Assembly (NCBI RefSeq): GCF_042663885.1
Contig: NZ_JBHSXV010000001.1
Length of the DNA: 64,000 nucleotides
DNA from: Aquipuribacter hungaricus
Lineage (GTDB): Bacteria > Actinomycetota > Actinomycetes > Actinomycetales > JBBAYJ01
Strand: one strand, 5' to 3'
Part shown: one piece after another, positions 25,355-33,323 of the stretch
Layout of the letters: each line of letters begins with the position of its first letter
Position numbering within the stretch: the first letter of the stretch is position 1
The notes under the pieces: generated by a model
Database searches by the model: none
Seen by the model: the letters and a program-made list of their open reading frames with translations, nothing else
What the model was told of the DNA's origin: nothing
Program-made: the position numbers and the translations under genes

Positions 25355-27127
25355 TCAGTGCCCACGGCGCTGGTCGGTCGGGACGCCCGGCTCGCGCCGG
25401 ATGTCCGGGTCGCCGAGCACCTGCTCGAGGACGGTCTTGTCGGCGTAGGCCTGGTCGGCCGCCGCGATCTCCGGGTGGTGCAGGTCGAACGCGGCGCGCT
25501 CGGAGCGGATGCGCGGCAGGCTCGTGAAGTTGTGCCGCGGCGGCGGGCAGGACGTGGCCCACTCCAGGGAGTTGGCGTAGCCCCACGGGTCGTCGACCTC
25601 GACCTTGGCACCCTTGGTGGCGGTGATGTAGACGTTCCAGAGGAACGGCAGTGTCGCCGCGCCGAGCAGGAAGGCCCCGGCGGTGGAGATCTGGTTGAGC
25701 GTGGTGAAGCCGTCCTCGGGGAGGTAGTCCGCGTAGCGCCGCGGCATGCCGTCCGCACCCAGCCAGTGCTGGATGAGGAAGGTGGTGTGGAAGCCGACGA
25801 ACGTCATCCAGAAGTGCAGCTTGCCCAGGCCGTCGTTGAGCATCTTCCCGGTGAACTTGGGCCACCAGAAGTAGAAGCCGGCGAACATCGCGAACACGAC
25901 CGTGCCGAACACCACGTAGTGGAAGTGGGCGACGACGAAGTACGTGTCGGACAGCTGGAAGTCCAGCGTCGGCGAGCTGAGGATGATGCCGGTCAGGCCG
26001 CCGAACAGGAACGTCACCAGGAAGCCGAGCGCCCACAGCATCGGGCTCTCGAAGGTGAGCGACCCGCGCCACATGGTGCCGATCCAGTTGAAGAACTTCA
26101 CGCCCGTCGGGACCGCGATGAGCATGGTCATGAAAGCGAAGAACGGCAGCAGGACCGCGCCGGTGACGTACATGTGGTGGGCCCACACCGACACCGACAG
26201 GCCGGCGATGGCGATGATCGCGAAGACCATGCCCTTGTAGCCGAACAGCGGCTTGCGGCTGAAGACCGGGATGACCTCGCTGATGATGCCGAAGAACGGC
26301 AGCGCGATGATGTACACCTCGGGGTGGCCGAAGAACCAGAACAGGTGCTGCCACAGGATGGCGCCGCCGTTCTCGGCCTGGAACACGACCGAGCCGAAGT
26401 TGCGGTCGGAAGCGAGCACGAGCAGGGCCGCGGCCAGGGGCGGGAACGCCATGAGGACGAGGACGCTCGTGATGAGCGTGCTCCAGGCGAAGATCGGCAT
26501 GCGGAACATGACCATGCCGGGGGCGCGCATCCCGATGACCGTGGTGATGAAGTTGACGGCGCCGAGGATGGTGCCGAAACCGCCGAGCGCCAGGCCCATG
26601 ACCCACAGGTCGGCGCCGAGGCCGGGCGAGTACGCCTCGGTCGACAGCGGCGTGTAGGCGAACCAGCCGAAGCCTGCCGCGCCCTGCGGGGTGAAGAAGC
26701 CGGAGACTGCGATGAGGCCGCCGAAGAGGTACAGCCAGTAGGCGAAGGCGTTGAGCCGCGGGAAGGCGACGTCGGGGGCGCCGATCTGCAGCGGGAGCAG
26801 CCAGTTGGCGAAGCCGGCGAACAGGGGCGTCGCGAACAGCAGCAGCATGATCGTGCCGTGCATGGTGAAGAGCTGGTTGTACGCCTCGCGGGTCTCGACG
26901 ATCTGCAGCCCGGGGGCGGCGAGCTCGGCGCGGATGGCCAGCGCCATCGCCCCGGCGAGGATGAAGAACCCGAACGACGAGACCAGGTACAGCGTCCCGA
27001 TCTTCTTGTGGTCGGTGGTGGTCAGGTAGTCGGCGAGCACCTGGCCCTTGGTGCGCACGCGCGTGGTGGACCGGGCGGCGGTGGCCCCGTCCACGCCGCG
27101 GGTGACGAAGCCCTCAGCGGTCGTCAT
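25355..27127 (-). CDS. ctaD: Cytochrome c oxidase subunit I
   Basis: The catalytic heme-copper subunit of the aa3-type terminal oxidase, reducing oxygen and pumping protons. It has 590 residues and about 12 membrane spans. Key motifs are present: heme a ligand in FTMHGTIMLL, the CuB histidine and cross-linked tyrosine in WFFGHPEVYIIALP, the AHHMYV histidine pair, and VVAHFHYVVFG with the heme a3 and heme a ligands. The C-terminal 80 residues are soluble. ATG 27127 shares a base with the ctaC stop (TGATG). The open frame upstream belongs to another frame of ctaC. Confidence 0.97.
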   Translation of the reverse strand: MTTAEGFVTRGVDGATAARSTTRVRTKGQVLADYLTTTDHKKIGTLYLVSSFGFFILAGAMALAIRAELAAPGLQIVETREAYNQLFTMHGTIMLLLFATPLFAGFANWLLPLQIGAPDVAFPRLNAFAYWLYLFGGLIAVSGFFTPQGAAGFGWFAYTPLSTEAYSPGLGADLWVMGLALGGFGTILGAVNFITTVIGMRAPGMVMFRMPIFAWSTLITSVLVLMAFPPLAAALLVLASDRNFGSVVFQAENGGAILWQHLFWFFGHPEVYIIALPFFGIISEVIPVFSRKPLFGYKGMVFAIIAIAGLSVSVWAHHMYVTGAVLLPFFAFMTMLIAVPTGVKFFNWIGTMWRGSLTFESPMLWALGFLVTFLFGGLTGIILSSPTLDFQLSDTYFVVAHFHYVVFGTVVFAMFAGFYFWWPKFTGKMLNDGLGKLHFWMTFVGFHTTFLIQHWLGADGMPRRYADYLPEDGFTTLNQISTAGAFLLGAATLPFLWNVYITATKGAKVEVDDPWGYANSLEWATSCPPPRHNFTSLPRIRSERAAFDLHHPEIAAADQAYADKTVLEQVLGDPDIRREPGVPTDQRRGH

Positions 27128-28029
27128 CAGTTCTCGTTCCTCCCGTTGCCGGTGATGTTGCCGCCCGTGCGACCCTCGTCGGTCTCGATGACACCGCTGC
27201 GGTTGAGCTCCGTGCCGAGCTGGCCGGTCTGGCCGGCCTCCTCGAGGCCCGCGATGTAGTCGTCGTACTCCTCGCGGCTGACGACCTCGACGTTGAACAG
27301 CATCTCGGAGTGGTACTCGCCGCAGAGCTCGGCGCACTTGCCCTGGAACGTGCCCTCCTTGGTGGGCACGACCTGGAAGCGGTTCTCGCGGCCGGCGATG
27401 TTGTCCATCTTGAAGAGGAACGCCGGGATCCAGAACGAGTGGTTGACGTCGCGGGCGAAGAGCACGAACTCCACGCGCTCGTCGACCGGCAGGACGAGGG
27501 TCGGGACGCGGTCCTCCGCGCCCTCCTCGCCGTCGAGCGCGGCCTGGACACCGGTCTCGTAGACGTCCTCGTCCACGTAGTTGAAGTCCCAGGACCACTG
27601 CTTGGCGACGACCTCGACCGTGTGGTCGGGCTCCTGCTCCAGGTCGAGGATCGCGGCCTGCGACGTGGCCGTGTAGTAGAAGAGAACCGCGACCATGAAC
27701 AGCGGGATCGCCGTGTACATGACCTCCAGCGGGAGGTGGTAGCGCAGCTGCGGCGGGACCTCGGGGTCACCGGCGCGGCGGCGGTAGGCGATGACGCACC
27801 AGATGGTGAGGCCCCAGACCAGGACCCCGACGCCGAGCGCCGCGATCCACGACCCGTTCCACAGCGACTGGATGGTCGGCGTCATGTTGGTGGCGCCCAC
27901 GCTCTCCGCGGGCAGGTAGCCCCGGGCCAGCTGGTCGGCCGAGCAGCCGCTGAGCGCGAGCGCGCCGAGCGCGGCGAGGCCGGCCCCGGCGTACCGGAAC
28001 CTGCTGGCGGCAGGTCGAGTTGTCTCCAC
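27127..28029 (-). CDS. ctaC: Cytochrome c oxidase subunit II
   Basis: The CuA subunit, which takes electrons from cytochrome c or the bc1 complex. It is a lipoprotein: a signal peptide ends in ALSGC, followed by two membrane spans and a cupredoxin domain with the CuA site CAELCGEYHSEM plus DVNHSFWIP. GTG 28029 is chosen because GGGAAGG lies five bases upstream; another in-frame GTG at 28059 adds ten residues but has no clear ribosome binding site. It is first in the ctaC-ctaD-ctaF operon and is divergent from the NifS-like gene. Confidence 0.94.
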   Translation of the reverse strand: METTRPAASRFRYAGAGLAALGALALSGCSADQLARGYLPAESVGATNMTPTIQSLWNGSWIAALGVGVLVWGLTIWCVIAYRRRAGDPEVPPQLRYHLPLEVMYTAIPLFMVAVLFYYTATSQAAILDLEQEPDHTVEVVAKQWSWDFNYVDEDVYETGVQAALDGEEGAEDRVPTLVLPVDERVEFVLFARDVNHSFWIPAFLFKMDNIAGRENRFQVVPTKEGTFQGKCAELCGEYHSEMLFNVEVVSREEYDDYIAGLEEAGQTGQLGTELNRSGVIETDEGRTGGNITGNGRNEN

Positions 28030-28144
28030 GGAGGCCTTCCCGGGGGTCGAGGTGGGCACGGGTGCCCTGAGCTGGGTGCTGTCCGAACACTACCCCGGGG
28101 CCTCGGGCGGGGACCGGGTGGGCTCGCCCGTCTAGCGTGACGCC

Positions 28145-29311
28145 ATGAGCACGGTCGGCGCACGCCCTGGCCAGCCCGGACGGGTCGAGCTGGACGCCGC
28201 GTCGGTGGCGCCGCCGCTGCCCGCGGCCGGCCAGGCCTGGCAGGCCGGCCTCGCCGACGGCTGGGCGGACGAGCGGGGCCTGCACGCCTCGGCGGCCCGG
28301 TCCCGGCAGGTGCTCGACGCGGCGCGGGCACGGCTCGGCGAGCTGCTCGGGGTGCGCGGGGAGGACGTGTCGTTCCCGCCCGACCACGTCGCTGCGCTGC
28401 ACGCCGGGGTGCTGGGCTGCTCGGCGCCGGGGGCGGACCCCGCGGGACCGGTCGTCGTGTCAGCGGTCGAGCACTCGGCGGTCCTCCACGCTGCCGGGTG
28501 GGCGGGCACCCCGGTGCGCACGGTCGGCGTCGACCGCGCCGGCCACGTCGACCTCGACGCGCTCCGCCGTGCCGTGGCGGGGGCCCGGCTGGTCTGCGTG
28601 CAGCACGCCAACGTCGAGGTCGGCACCGTGCAGGACCTGCCGGCGGTCCACGAGGTGTGCCGGGCGGCGGGCGTGCCGCTGCTGGTGGACGCGGGCGCCT
28701 CGCTCGGCCACCTGCCGGTGCCGGCCGCCTGGGACGTGCTCGTCGGCTCGCCCCGCTCGTGGGGGTCCGTGGCCGGGACCGCGGTCCTCGCGGTGCGGCC
28801 CGGCGTGCGCTGGCGCCCGCACGAGCCCGGGGAGGCGGGCGCGTCCCGGCGCCCGGGCGAGCACGCGGGTGCCGTCGACGTGCCGGCCGTGCTCGCCGCG
28901 GCGGTGACGCTGCAGGAGCTGCTCGCGGGACCGCTGGGGGCCGACGACCCCCGCCACGACCTCCTCGAGCGGGTCCGTGCCGCGGCGGTCCTCGTGCCGG
29001 ACACCGTCGTGGTCGGCGACCCGGTCCGGCGCCTGCCGCACGTCCTCACCCTGTCCGCGCTCTACGTGCCCGGGGAGGAGCTGCTGCGCGAGCTGGACGC
29101 GGAGGGCTTCTCCGTCGGGTCGGGCTCGGCCTGCACCGCCGACACCCTCGAGCCCAGCCACGTCCTCGCCGCGGTCGGCGCGCTCACCCACGGCAACGTC
29201 CGGCTCGGCCTCCCCCGGGGCACCCCGGCCGCGGACGTCGACCGGTTCTGCGAGGTGCTCCCCCGCGTCGTCGCCCGGCTGCGCCGCCGGCTCGGGGCGG
29301 ACGACCTGTGA
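28145..29311 (+). CDS. NifS-like class V aminotransferase-fold protein lacking the PLP lysine
   Basis: A 388-residue protein clearly built like a cysteine desulfurase: VVVSAVEHSAVLHAA, VCVQHANVEVGTVQDL, LLVDAGASLGHLPV, and the persulfide loop GFSVGSGSACTADTLEPSH with Cys330. At the place of the usual SGHKxxGP lysine it reads GSPRSWG, so Arg204 stands where the Schiff-base lysine should be, and the VDAxQ glutamine is alanine. Normal PLP chemistry is therefore doubtful although the sulfur-carrying cysteine remains. It overlaps the TusA-like gene by four bases. A sulfur-relay or cofactor-trafficking role near the cytochrome oxidase and ErpA genes is inference. It starts at ATG 28145. Confidence 0.85.
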   Translation: MSTVGARPGQPGRVELDAASVAPPLPAAGQAWQAGLADGWADERGLHASAARSRQVLDAARARLGELLGVRGEDVSFPPDHVAALHAGVLGCSAPGADPAGPVVVSAVEHSAVLHAAGWAGTPVRTVGVDRAGHVDLDALRRAVAGARLVCVQHANVEVGTVQDLPAVHEVCRAAGVPLLVDAGASLGHLPVPAAWDVLVGSPRSWGSVAGTAVLAVRPGVRWRPHEPGEAGASRRPGEHAGAVDVPAVLAAAVTLQELLAGPLGADDPRHDLLERVRAAAVLVPDTVVVGDPVRRLPHVLTLSALYVPGEELLRELDAEGFSVGSGSACTADTLEPSHVLAAVGALTHGNVRLGLPRGTPAADVDRFCEVLPRVVARLRRRLGADDL

Positions 29312-29580
29312 CCGGGGCGCCGCCCGAGGGCCCGGGCGGCCCGGACCCGGACGCCGGGGGGCCGCTCGTCGTCGACGCCCGGGGCACCCGCTGCCCCGTC
29401 CCCGTGCTGCGGCTGGCGCGCGCCGTGGCGGGCCTGCCCCCCGGGTCCCTGGCGACGGTGCTGGCGACCGACCCGGCCGTCGAGCACGACGTCCCCGCCT
29501 GGGCCGGCATGCGCGGGCACGCCGTCGTGGCGCTCGAGCGGACCGGCGACGGCTGGTCGGCCACCGTCCGCACCGGCTGA
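29308..29580 (+). CDS. TusA-like sulfur carrier protein
   Basis: A 90-residue protein with the TusA/SirA fold: VVDARGTRCPVPVLRLARA contains the CPxP motif with the active Cys29 near the start of the first helix, and ATVLATDPAVEHDVPAWAGMRGH follows as in family members. A glycine/proline-rich stretch of about 18 residues precedes the domain. GTG 29308 overlaps the NifS-like stop (GTGA), so the two are translated together. TusA proteins accept persulfide sulfur from a desulfurase, which fits the pairing. The two-base gap to the convergent aat stop leaves no room for a terminator. Confidence 0.85.
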   Translation: MTGAPPEGPGGPDPDAGGPLVVDARGTRCPVPVLRLARAVAGLPPGSLATVLATDPAVEHDVPAWAGMRGHAVVALERTGDGWSATVRTG

Positions 29581-29582
29581 GG

Positions 29583-30347
29583 TCAGCGGGTCCCGTCCGC
29601 CGCGGCGCGCAGGGCCGGGTCGAAGCAGGCGGGCGGCGGGACGTCGACGAGCGTGGCCAGCCGCTCCAGGTACGCGGGGCGGGTGAGCTCCCCCACGCCC
29701 AGGCTCGCCAGGTGCGGCGTGGACCACTGCACGTCGACCAGCCGCGGCCCCGTCGTCTCCGCGGCGAGCATCCGGGCGAGCGCCACGACGGCCGCCTTGG
29801 ACGCTCCGGTCTCGACGTGGAACTTGGACTCCGCGGCGAACAGCCCGCCGACGACGACGCCGAACAGGCCGCCGACGAGCCGGCCGTCGGCCCAGGTCTC
29901 CACCGAGTGGGCGTGCCCGGCCCGGTGCAGCTCGGCGTACGTGCGGGCGTAGGCGTCGTCGATCCACGCGCCCTCCCGGGACGGGTCGGCGCAGCCGGCG
30001 ACCACGTCGTCGAAGGCGGTGTCCACCCGGGTCTCGAAGCGGCGGGACAGGCGGCGGTCGGTGCGGGACTGGTGGACCCGGTCCGGCTCGAGGACGCCGC
30101 GGGGGTCGGGGGAGAACCAGCCGAGCACGTCCCGGCGGCGGACACGGACCTCCATGGCGAACAGCCCGGTCCGGTAGCCCTCGAGCAGCAGCCCCGACGA
30201 CAGCGCGCCCCCGACGCAGACCAGGTCCTGGCCGTCGGGGGCGCGCTGCAGTGCTCGTCGGAGCTGGTCGGCGACCGGGCCGGCCGGCCCCGTGGAGGGA
30301 CCTGCCGCGCCCCGTCGCCGGGGGGCGGGCTCAGTGGAAGGAGTCAC
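29583..30347 (-). CDS. aat: Leucyl/phenylalanyl-tRNA--protein transferase
   Basis: Aat adds Leu or Phe to proteins with N-terminal Lys or Arg, marking them for ClpS-ClpAP degradation. The 254-residue product has LSSGLLLEGYRTGLFAME, WFSPDPRGVL, GGLFGVVVGGLFAAESKFH and DVQWSTPHLASLGVGEL, all in the family order. The start is uncertain: GTG 30347 is the nearest candidate, overlapping the erpA end by 17 bases, without a good Shine-Dalgarno sequence. It lies downstream of erpA on the same strand. Confidence 0.9.
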   Translation of the reverse strand: MTPSTEPAPRRRGAAGPSTGPAGPVADQLRRALQRAPDGQDLVCVGGALSSGLLLEGYRTGLFAMEVRVRRRDVLGWFSPDPRGVLEPDRVHQSRTDRRLSRRFETRVDTAFDDVVAGCADPSREGAWIDDAYARTYAELHRAGHAHSVETWADGRLVGGLFGVVVGGLFAAESKFHVETGASKAAVVALARMLAAETTGPRLVDVQWSTPHLASLGVGELTRPAYLERLATLVDVPPPACFDPALRAAADGTR

Positions 30348-30723
30348 CGCACGCGCAGGAGCCCTGCGCGTTGGGGTTGTCGATCTGGAAGCCCTGCTTC
30401 TCGATGGTGTCGGCGAAGTCGACGGTCGCACCGGCGAGGTAGGGGACGCTCATCCGGTCCACGACCAGCTCGACGCCCTCGAACTCGCGGACGGCGTCGC
30501 CGTCCATGGTCCGGTCGTCGAAGTACAGCTGGTAGATGAGGCCGGAGCAGCCGCCGGGCTGGACGGCCAGGCGCAGGCGCAGGTCGTCGCGGCCCTCCTG
30601 GGCGAGCAGGCCCTTGACCTTGTCGGCGGCGACGCTGGTGAGCGTCACCTCGTGCGGGGCCTTGGCGGTCTCGGCCGTCGTGCCGACGCTGGTGGTCGCG
30701 GAGGTCGTGGTGGTGTCGGTCAT
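30331..30723 (-). CDS. erpA: Iron-sulfur cluster insertion protein ErpA
   Basis: A 130-residue A-type carrier that delivers Fe-S clusters to apo-proteins. The three cluster-binding cysteines are Cys59 (QPGGCSGL), Cys123 and Cys125 (GSCACGDSF near the C-terminus). The first 24 residues are threonine-rich and variable. ATG 30723 is preceded by CAGGAGC. An aat gene overlaps its 3' end and a glycerate kinase gene lies upstream. erpA next to glycerate kinase is a conserved actinobacterial order. Nearby Fe-S clients include NadA and LipA. Confidence 0.95.
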   Translation of the reverse strand: MTDTTTTSATTSVGTTAETAKAPHEVTLTSVAADKVKGLLAQEGRDDLRLRLAVQPGGCSGLIYQLYFDDRTMDGDAVREFEGVELVVDRMSVPYLAGATVDFADTIEKQGFQIDNPNAQGSCACGDSFH

Positions 30724-30827
30724 GTGCGGCTCCTGGATCGCCGGGGGCACTGGTCCGGAGCGGGTGGTGCCCGCTCCCGTACCCGTCAATGCTACGTCGC
30801 CGCGCATGATTCCCCGGCCGCCGGGCC

Positions 30828-31991
30828 TCAGCGGTGCCAGGTGCGGGCGACCCGGGCGGTCCGCGCCGCGAGCGTGCGGGCGGGGGCGGCCAGGGACTCG
30901 GCGACCTCCTGCTCGCCGGTGGCCACCGCGTAGGCCGCCTCGACCCCGGCGACCGCGAGCTCCCGGCGGCCCACGGCGACCTGCCCCGCGACGACGACCA
31001 CGGGGACCGCGACGGCCTGGGCGACGTGCGCCACCCCGGCGACGACCTTGCCCCGCAGGCTCTGCCAGTCGAACGAGCCCTCACCGGTGAGCAGGAGGTC
31101 CGCCCCGTCCAGCCTCCCGGCCAGGCCCACGGCGTCGGCGACGGCCTGGACGCCCGGAAGGCGGCGCGCGCCGAGGGCCAGCAGGGCGAACCCCAGGCCG
31201 CCTGCGGCGCCGGCGCCGGGCAGGGCGACGAGCCTGCCCGGGTCGGGGGCCCCGGCGTCGCCCGCGGCGCGGACCAGGGCCGACGCCCACGCCGTCATCG
31301 CGGCCTCCAGGCCGGGCAGCTGCTCCGGCGTCGCGCCCTTCTGCCGCGCGAAGCCGTGGACCGCCCCGTGGCGGCCGAGCAGCGGGACGTCGACGTCGCT
31401 GGCCACCACCAGGTCGACGCCGGCCAGCACCTCGCGCGCGGCGCGCAGGCCGCGGAGCCCGTCGACGGCCAGGCCCGCCAGGCCGCGCGGGCCCTGGTCG
31501 GTCCGTACGCCGTCGGCGTGCACCCCGAGCGCCCCGAGCAGCCCGGCGCCGCCGTCGACGGTGACCGAGCCCCCGAGGCCGACGACCACCCGCTGCGCCC
31601 CCTCCTCGACGGCGACCTGCAGCAGCTCGCCGACCCCGACGGAGGTCGCGGTGGCCGGGTCCCGCCGGCCGGGCGGCACGAGGTGCGCCCCGCACGCCTG
31701 CGCGCTCTCCAGGTAGGCGCTGGTCAGGCCCGACGGGTCGTCCTCGGCCTCGACGAGCAGGACGGTCGCCGGGACCGGGTCGCCGTGCGGGCCGGCGACG
31801 GTCGTCGCCAGCGCGCGGCCCGGCAGCGACCCCGACAGCGAGTCCACGAAGCCCGGCCCGCCGTCGGACATGGGCACCAGGTCCAGGTCGTCGCCCGGGG
31901 CGTGGGCCGCCCAGCCCTCGGCCATCGCGGCCGCCGCCTGGCGCGCGGTCAGGGTGCCGGTGAAGCAGTCCGGGGCCACGACGACACGCAC
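30828..31991 (-). CDS. Glycerate kinase
   Basis: A 387-residue kinase of the glycerate kinase type 1 (GarK/GlxK) family, phosphorylating glycerate. It begins VRVVVAPDCFTGTLTARQAAAAMAEGW at GTG 31991 and contains PMSDGGPGFVDSL, the VGLGGSVTVDGGAGLL loop and LLTGEGSFDWQSLRGK, the usual landmarks. In most family members the first motif is DSFKGSL-like; here it is DCFTGTL. It is divergent from nadA, 90 bases apart. Upstream open frame in the same register lies inside nadA on the other strand and is not coding. Whether it makes 2- or 3-phosphoglycerate is not shown. Confidence 0.9.
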   Translation of the reverse strand: MRVVVAPDCFTGTLTARQAAAAMAEGWAAHAPGDDLDLVPMSDGGPGFVDSLSGSLPGRALATTVAGPHGDPVPATVLLVEAEDDPSGLTSAYLESAQACGAHLVPPGRRDPATATSVGVGELLQVAVEEGAQRVVVGLGGSVTVDGGAGLLGALGVHADGVRTDQGPRGLAGLAVDGLRGLRAAREVLAGVDLVVASDVDVPLLGRHGAVHGFARQKGATPEQLPGLEAAMTAWASALVRAAGDAGAPDPGRLVALPGAGAAGGLGFALLALGARRLPGVQAVADAVGLAGRLDGADLLLTGEGSFDWQSLRGKVVAGVAHVAQAVAVPVVVVAGQVAVGRRELAVAGVEAAYAVATGEQEVAESLAAPARTLAARTARVARTWHR

Positions 31992-32081
31992 GGGGGGCAG
32001 TGTGCCCGGCGGCGGACCGGGCTGCGCGGCGCCCGTCGGGGCCAGGGCCGGCGGCGGGCGCCGGTGTGCTGCACTTCTGCC

Positions 32082-33317
32082 ATGACAGCTCCGGTCGGCC
32101 TGCCGGCCCCCGTCGTCCCCGTCGCGGCCCGCTCCTCCGTCGTCCCCGACTCGCTCCTGCTGCTCGGCCGCTCCGGCGACCTGGCGAGCGAGCGCGGCGT
32201 CGAGTGCCCCGGCGACCTCCCCCGGCTGTCCGACCCCGACCTGGTCGCCCGGGCGCGTCGGGCGCGCGCCCGGCTCGGCGACCGGGCGTTCGTGCTGGGC
32301 CACCACTACCAGCGCGACGAGGTCATCGAGCACGCGGACGTCACCGGCGACAGCTTCAAGCTGGCCAAGGACGCCGCTGCACGGCCCGAGGCGGAGTTCA
32401 TCGTCTTCTGCGGCGTGCACTTCATGGCCGAGAGCGCCGACATCCTCACCTCCCCCGACCAGGCGGTCGTCCTGCCGGACCTGTCGGCCGGCTGCTCCAT
32501 GGCCGACATGGCCGCCATCGGGCAGGTGGAGGACGCCTGGCAGGTGCTCGAGGGCGCCGGGCTGGCGGAGACGACCGTGCCGGTGACGTACATGAACTCC
32601 TCCGCGGCGATCAAGGCGTTCACCGGCCGGCACGGCGGGACCGTCTGCACGTCGAGCAACGCGGAGACGGCGCTGCGCTGGGCGTTCGAGCAGAGCGGCG
32701 GCCTCGACGGCGGGGGCCGCGTGCTGTTCCTGCCCGACCAGCACCTGGGCCGCAACACCGCCGTGCTCGCCCTCGGCCTGTCGCTGGACGACTGCGTGGT
32801 CTACGACCCGTGGAAGCCGGGCGGCGGCGTCGACCCGCAGCGCCTGGCCGGTGCCCGAATGGTCCTGTGGCGCGGGCACTGCTCGGTGCACGGCCGGTTC
32901 ACCGCGGACGCCGTCGAGGGCTACCGGCGCAAGATCCCCGGCGTCACTGTCGTCGTCCACCCGGAGTGCCGCCACGACGTGGTCACCGCCGCCGACCTGG
33001 TCGGCTCGACGGAGTTCATCGTGCAGGCGCTGGAGCGGGCCGAGCCGGGCTCGGAGTGGGTCATCGGGACCGAGCTCAACCTCGTCAAGCGCCTGGCGGG
33101 GATGCACCCGGACAAGAAGGTCCACTTCCTCGACCGGGACGTCTGCTACTGCTCGACGATGAACCGGATCGACCTGCCGCACCTGGTGTGGGCGCTGGAG
33201 TCCCTCGCCGACGGCCGCCTGGTCAACCGGGTGCAGGTCGACGACGAGACCGCCCACTTCGCCCGGGTCGCCCTGGACCGGATGCTCGCCCTGCCGGGTC
33301 CCACCAGCAAGGACTGA
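32082..33317 (+). CDS. nadA: Quinolinate synthase A
   Basis: NadA condenses iminoaspartate with dihydroxyacetone phosphate to quinolinate for NAD synthesis, using a 4Fe-4S cluster. The 411-residue product has GHHYQRDEVIEHADVTGDSF, FCGVHFMAESADIL, NSSAAIKAFTGRHGGTVCTS, WRGHCSVHGRF, HPECRHDVV and CYCSTMNRIDL. Cysteines in FCGVHF, TVCTSSN and the C-terminal region can serve as cluster ligands. Length suits the longer NadA group. ATG 32082 begins MTAPVGLPAP. nadB and nadC are not adjacent, unlike in mycobacteria. It ends six bases from the convergent dipeptidase. Confidence 0.95.
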   Translation: MTAPVGLPAPVVPVAARSSVVPDSLLLLGRSGDLASERGVECPGDLPRLSDPDLVARARRARARLGDRAFVLGHHYQRDEVIEHADVTGDSFKLAKDAAARPEAEFIVFCGVHFMAESADILTSPDQAVVLPDLSAGCSMADMAAIGQVEDAWQVLEGAGLAETTVPVTYMNSSAAIKAFTGRHGGTVCTSSNAETALRWAFEQSGGLDGGGRVLFLPDQHLGRNTAVLALGLSLDDCVVYDPWKPGGGVDPQRLAGARMVLWRGHCSVHGRFTADAVEGYRRKIPGVTVVVHPECRHDVVTAADLVGSTEFIVQALERAEPGSEWVIGTELNLVKRLAGMHPDKKVHFLDRDVCYCSTMNRIDLPHLVWALESLADGRLVNRVQVDDETAHFARVALDRMLALPGPTSKD

Positions 33318-33323
33318 GCCCGC

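Noticed and set aside
30834..32081. Upstream extension of the nadA frame on the plus strand
   Set aside because: That part lies opposite the glycerate kinase gene and has no NadA similarity; the ATG at 32082 fits the family start.
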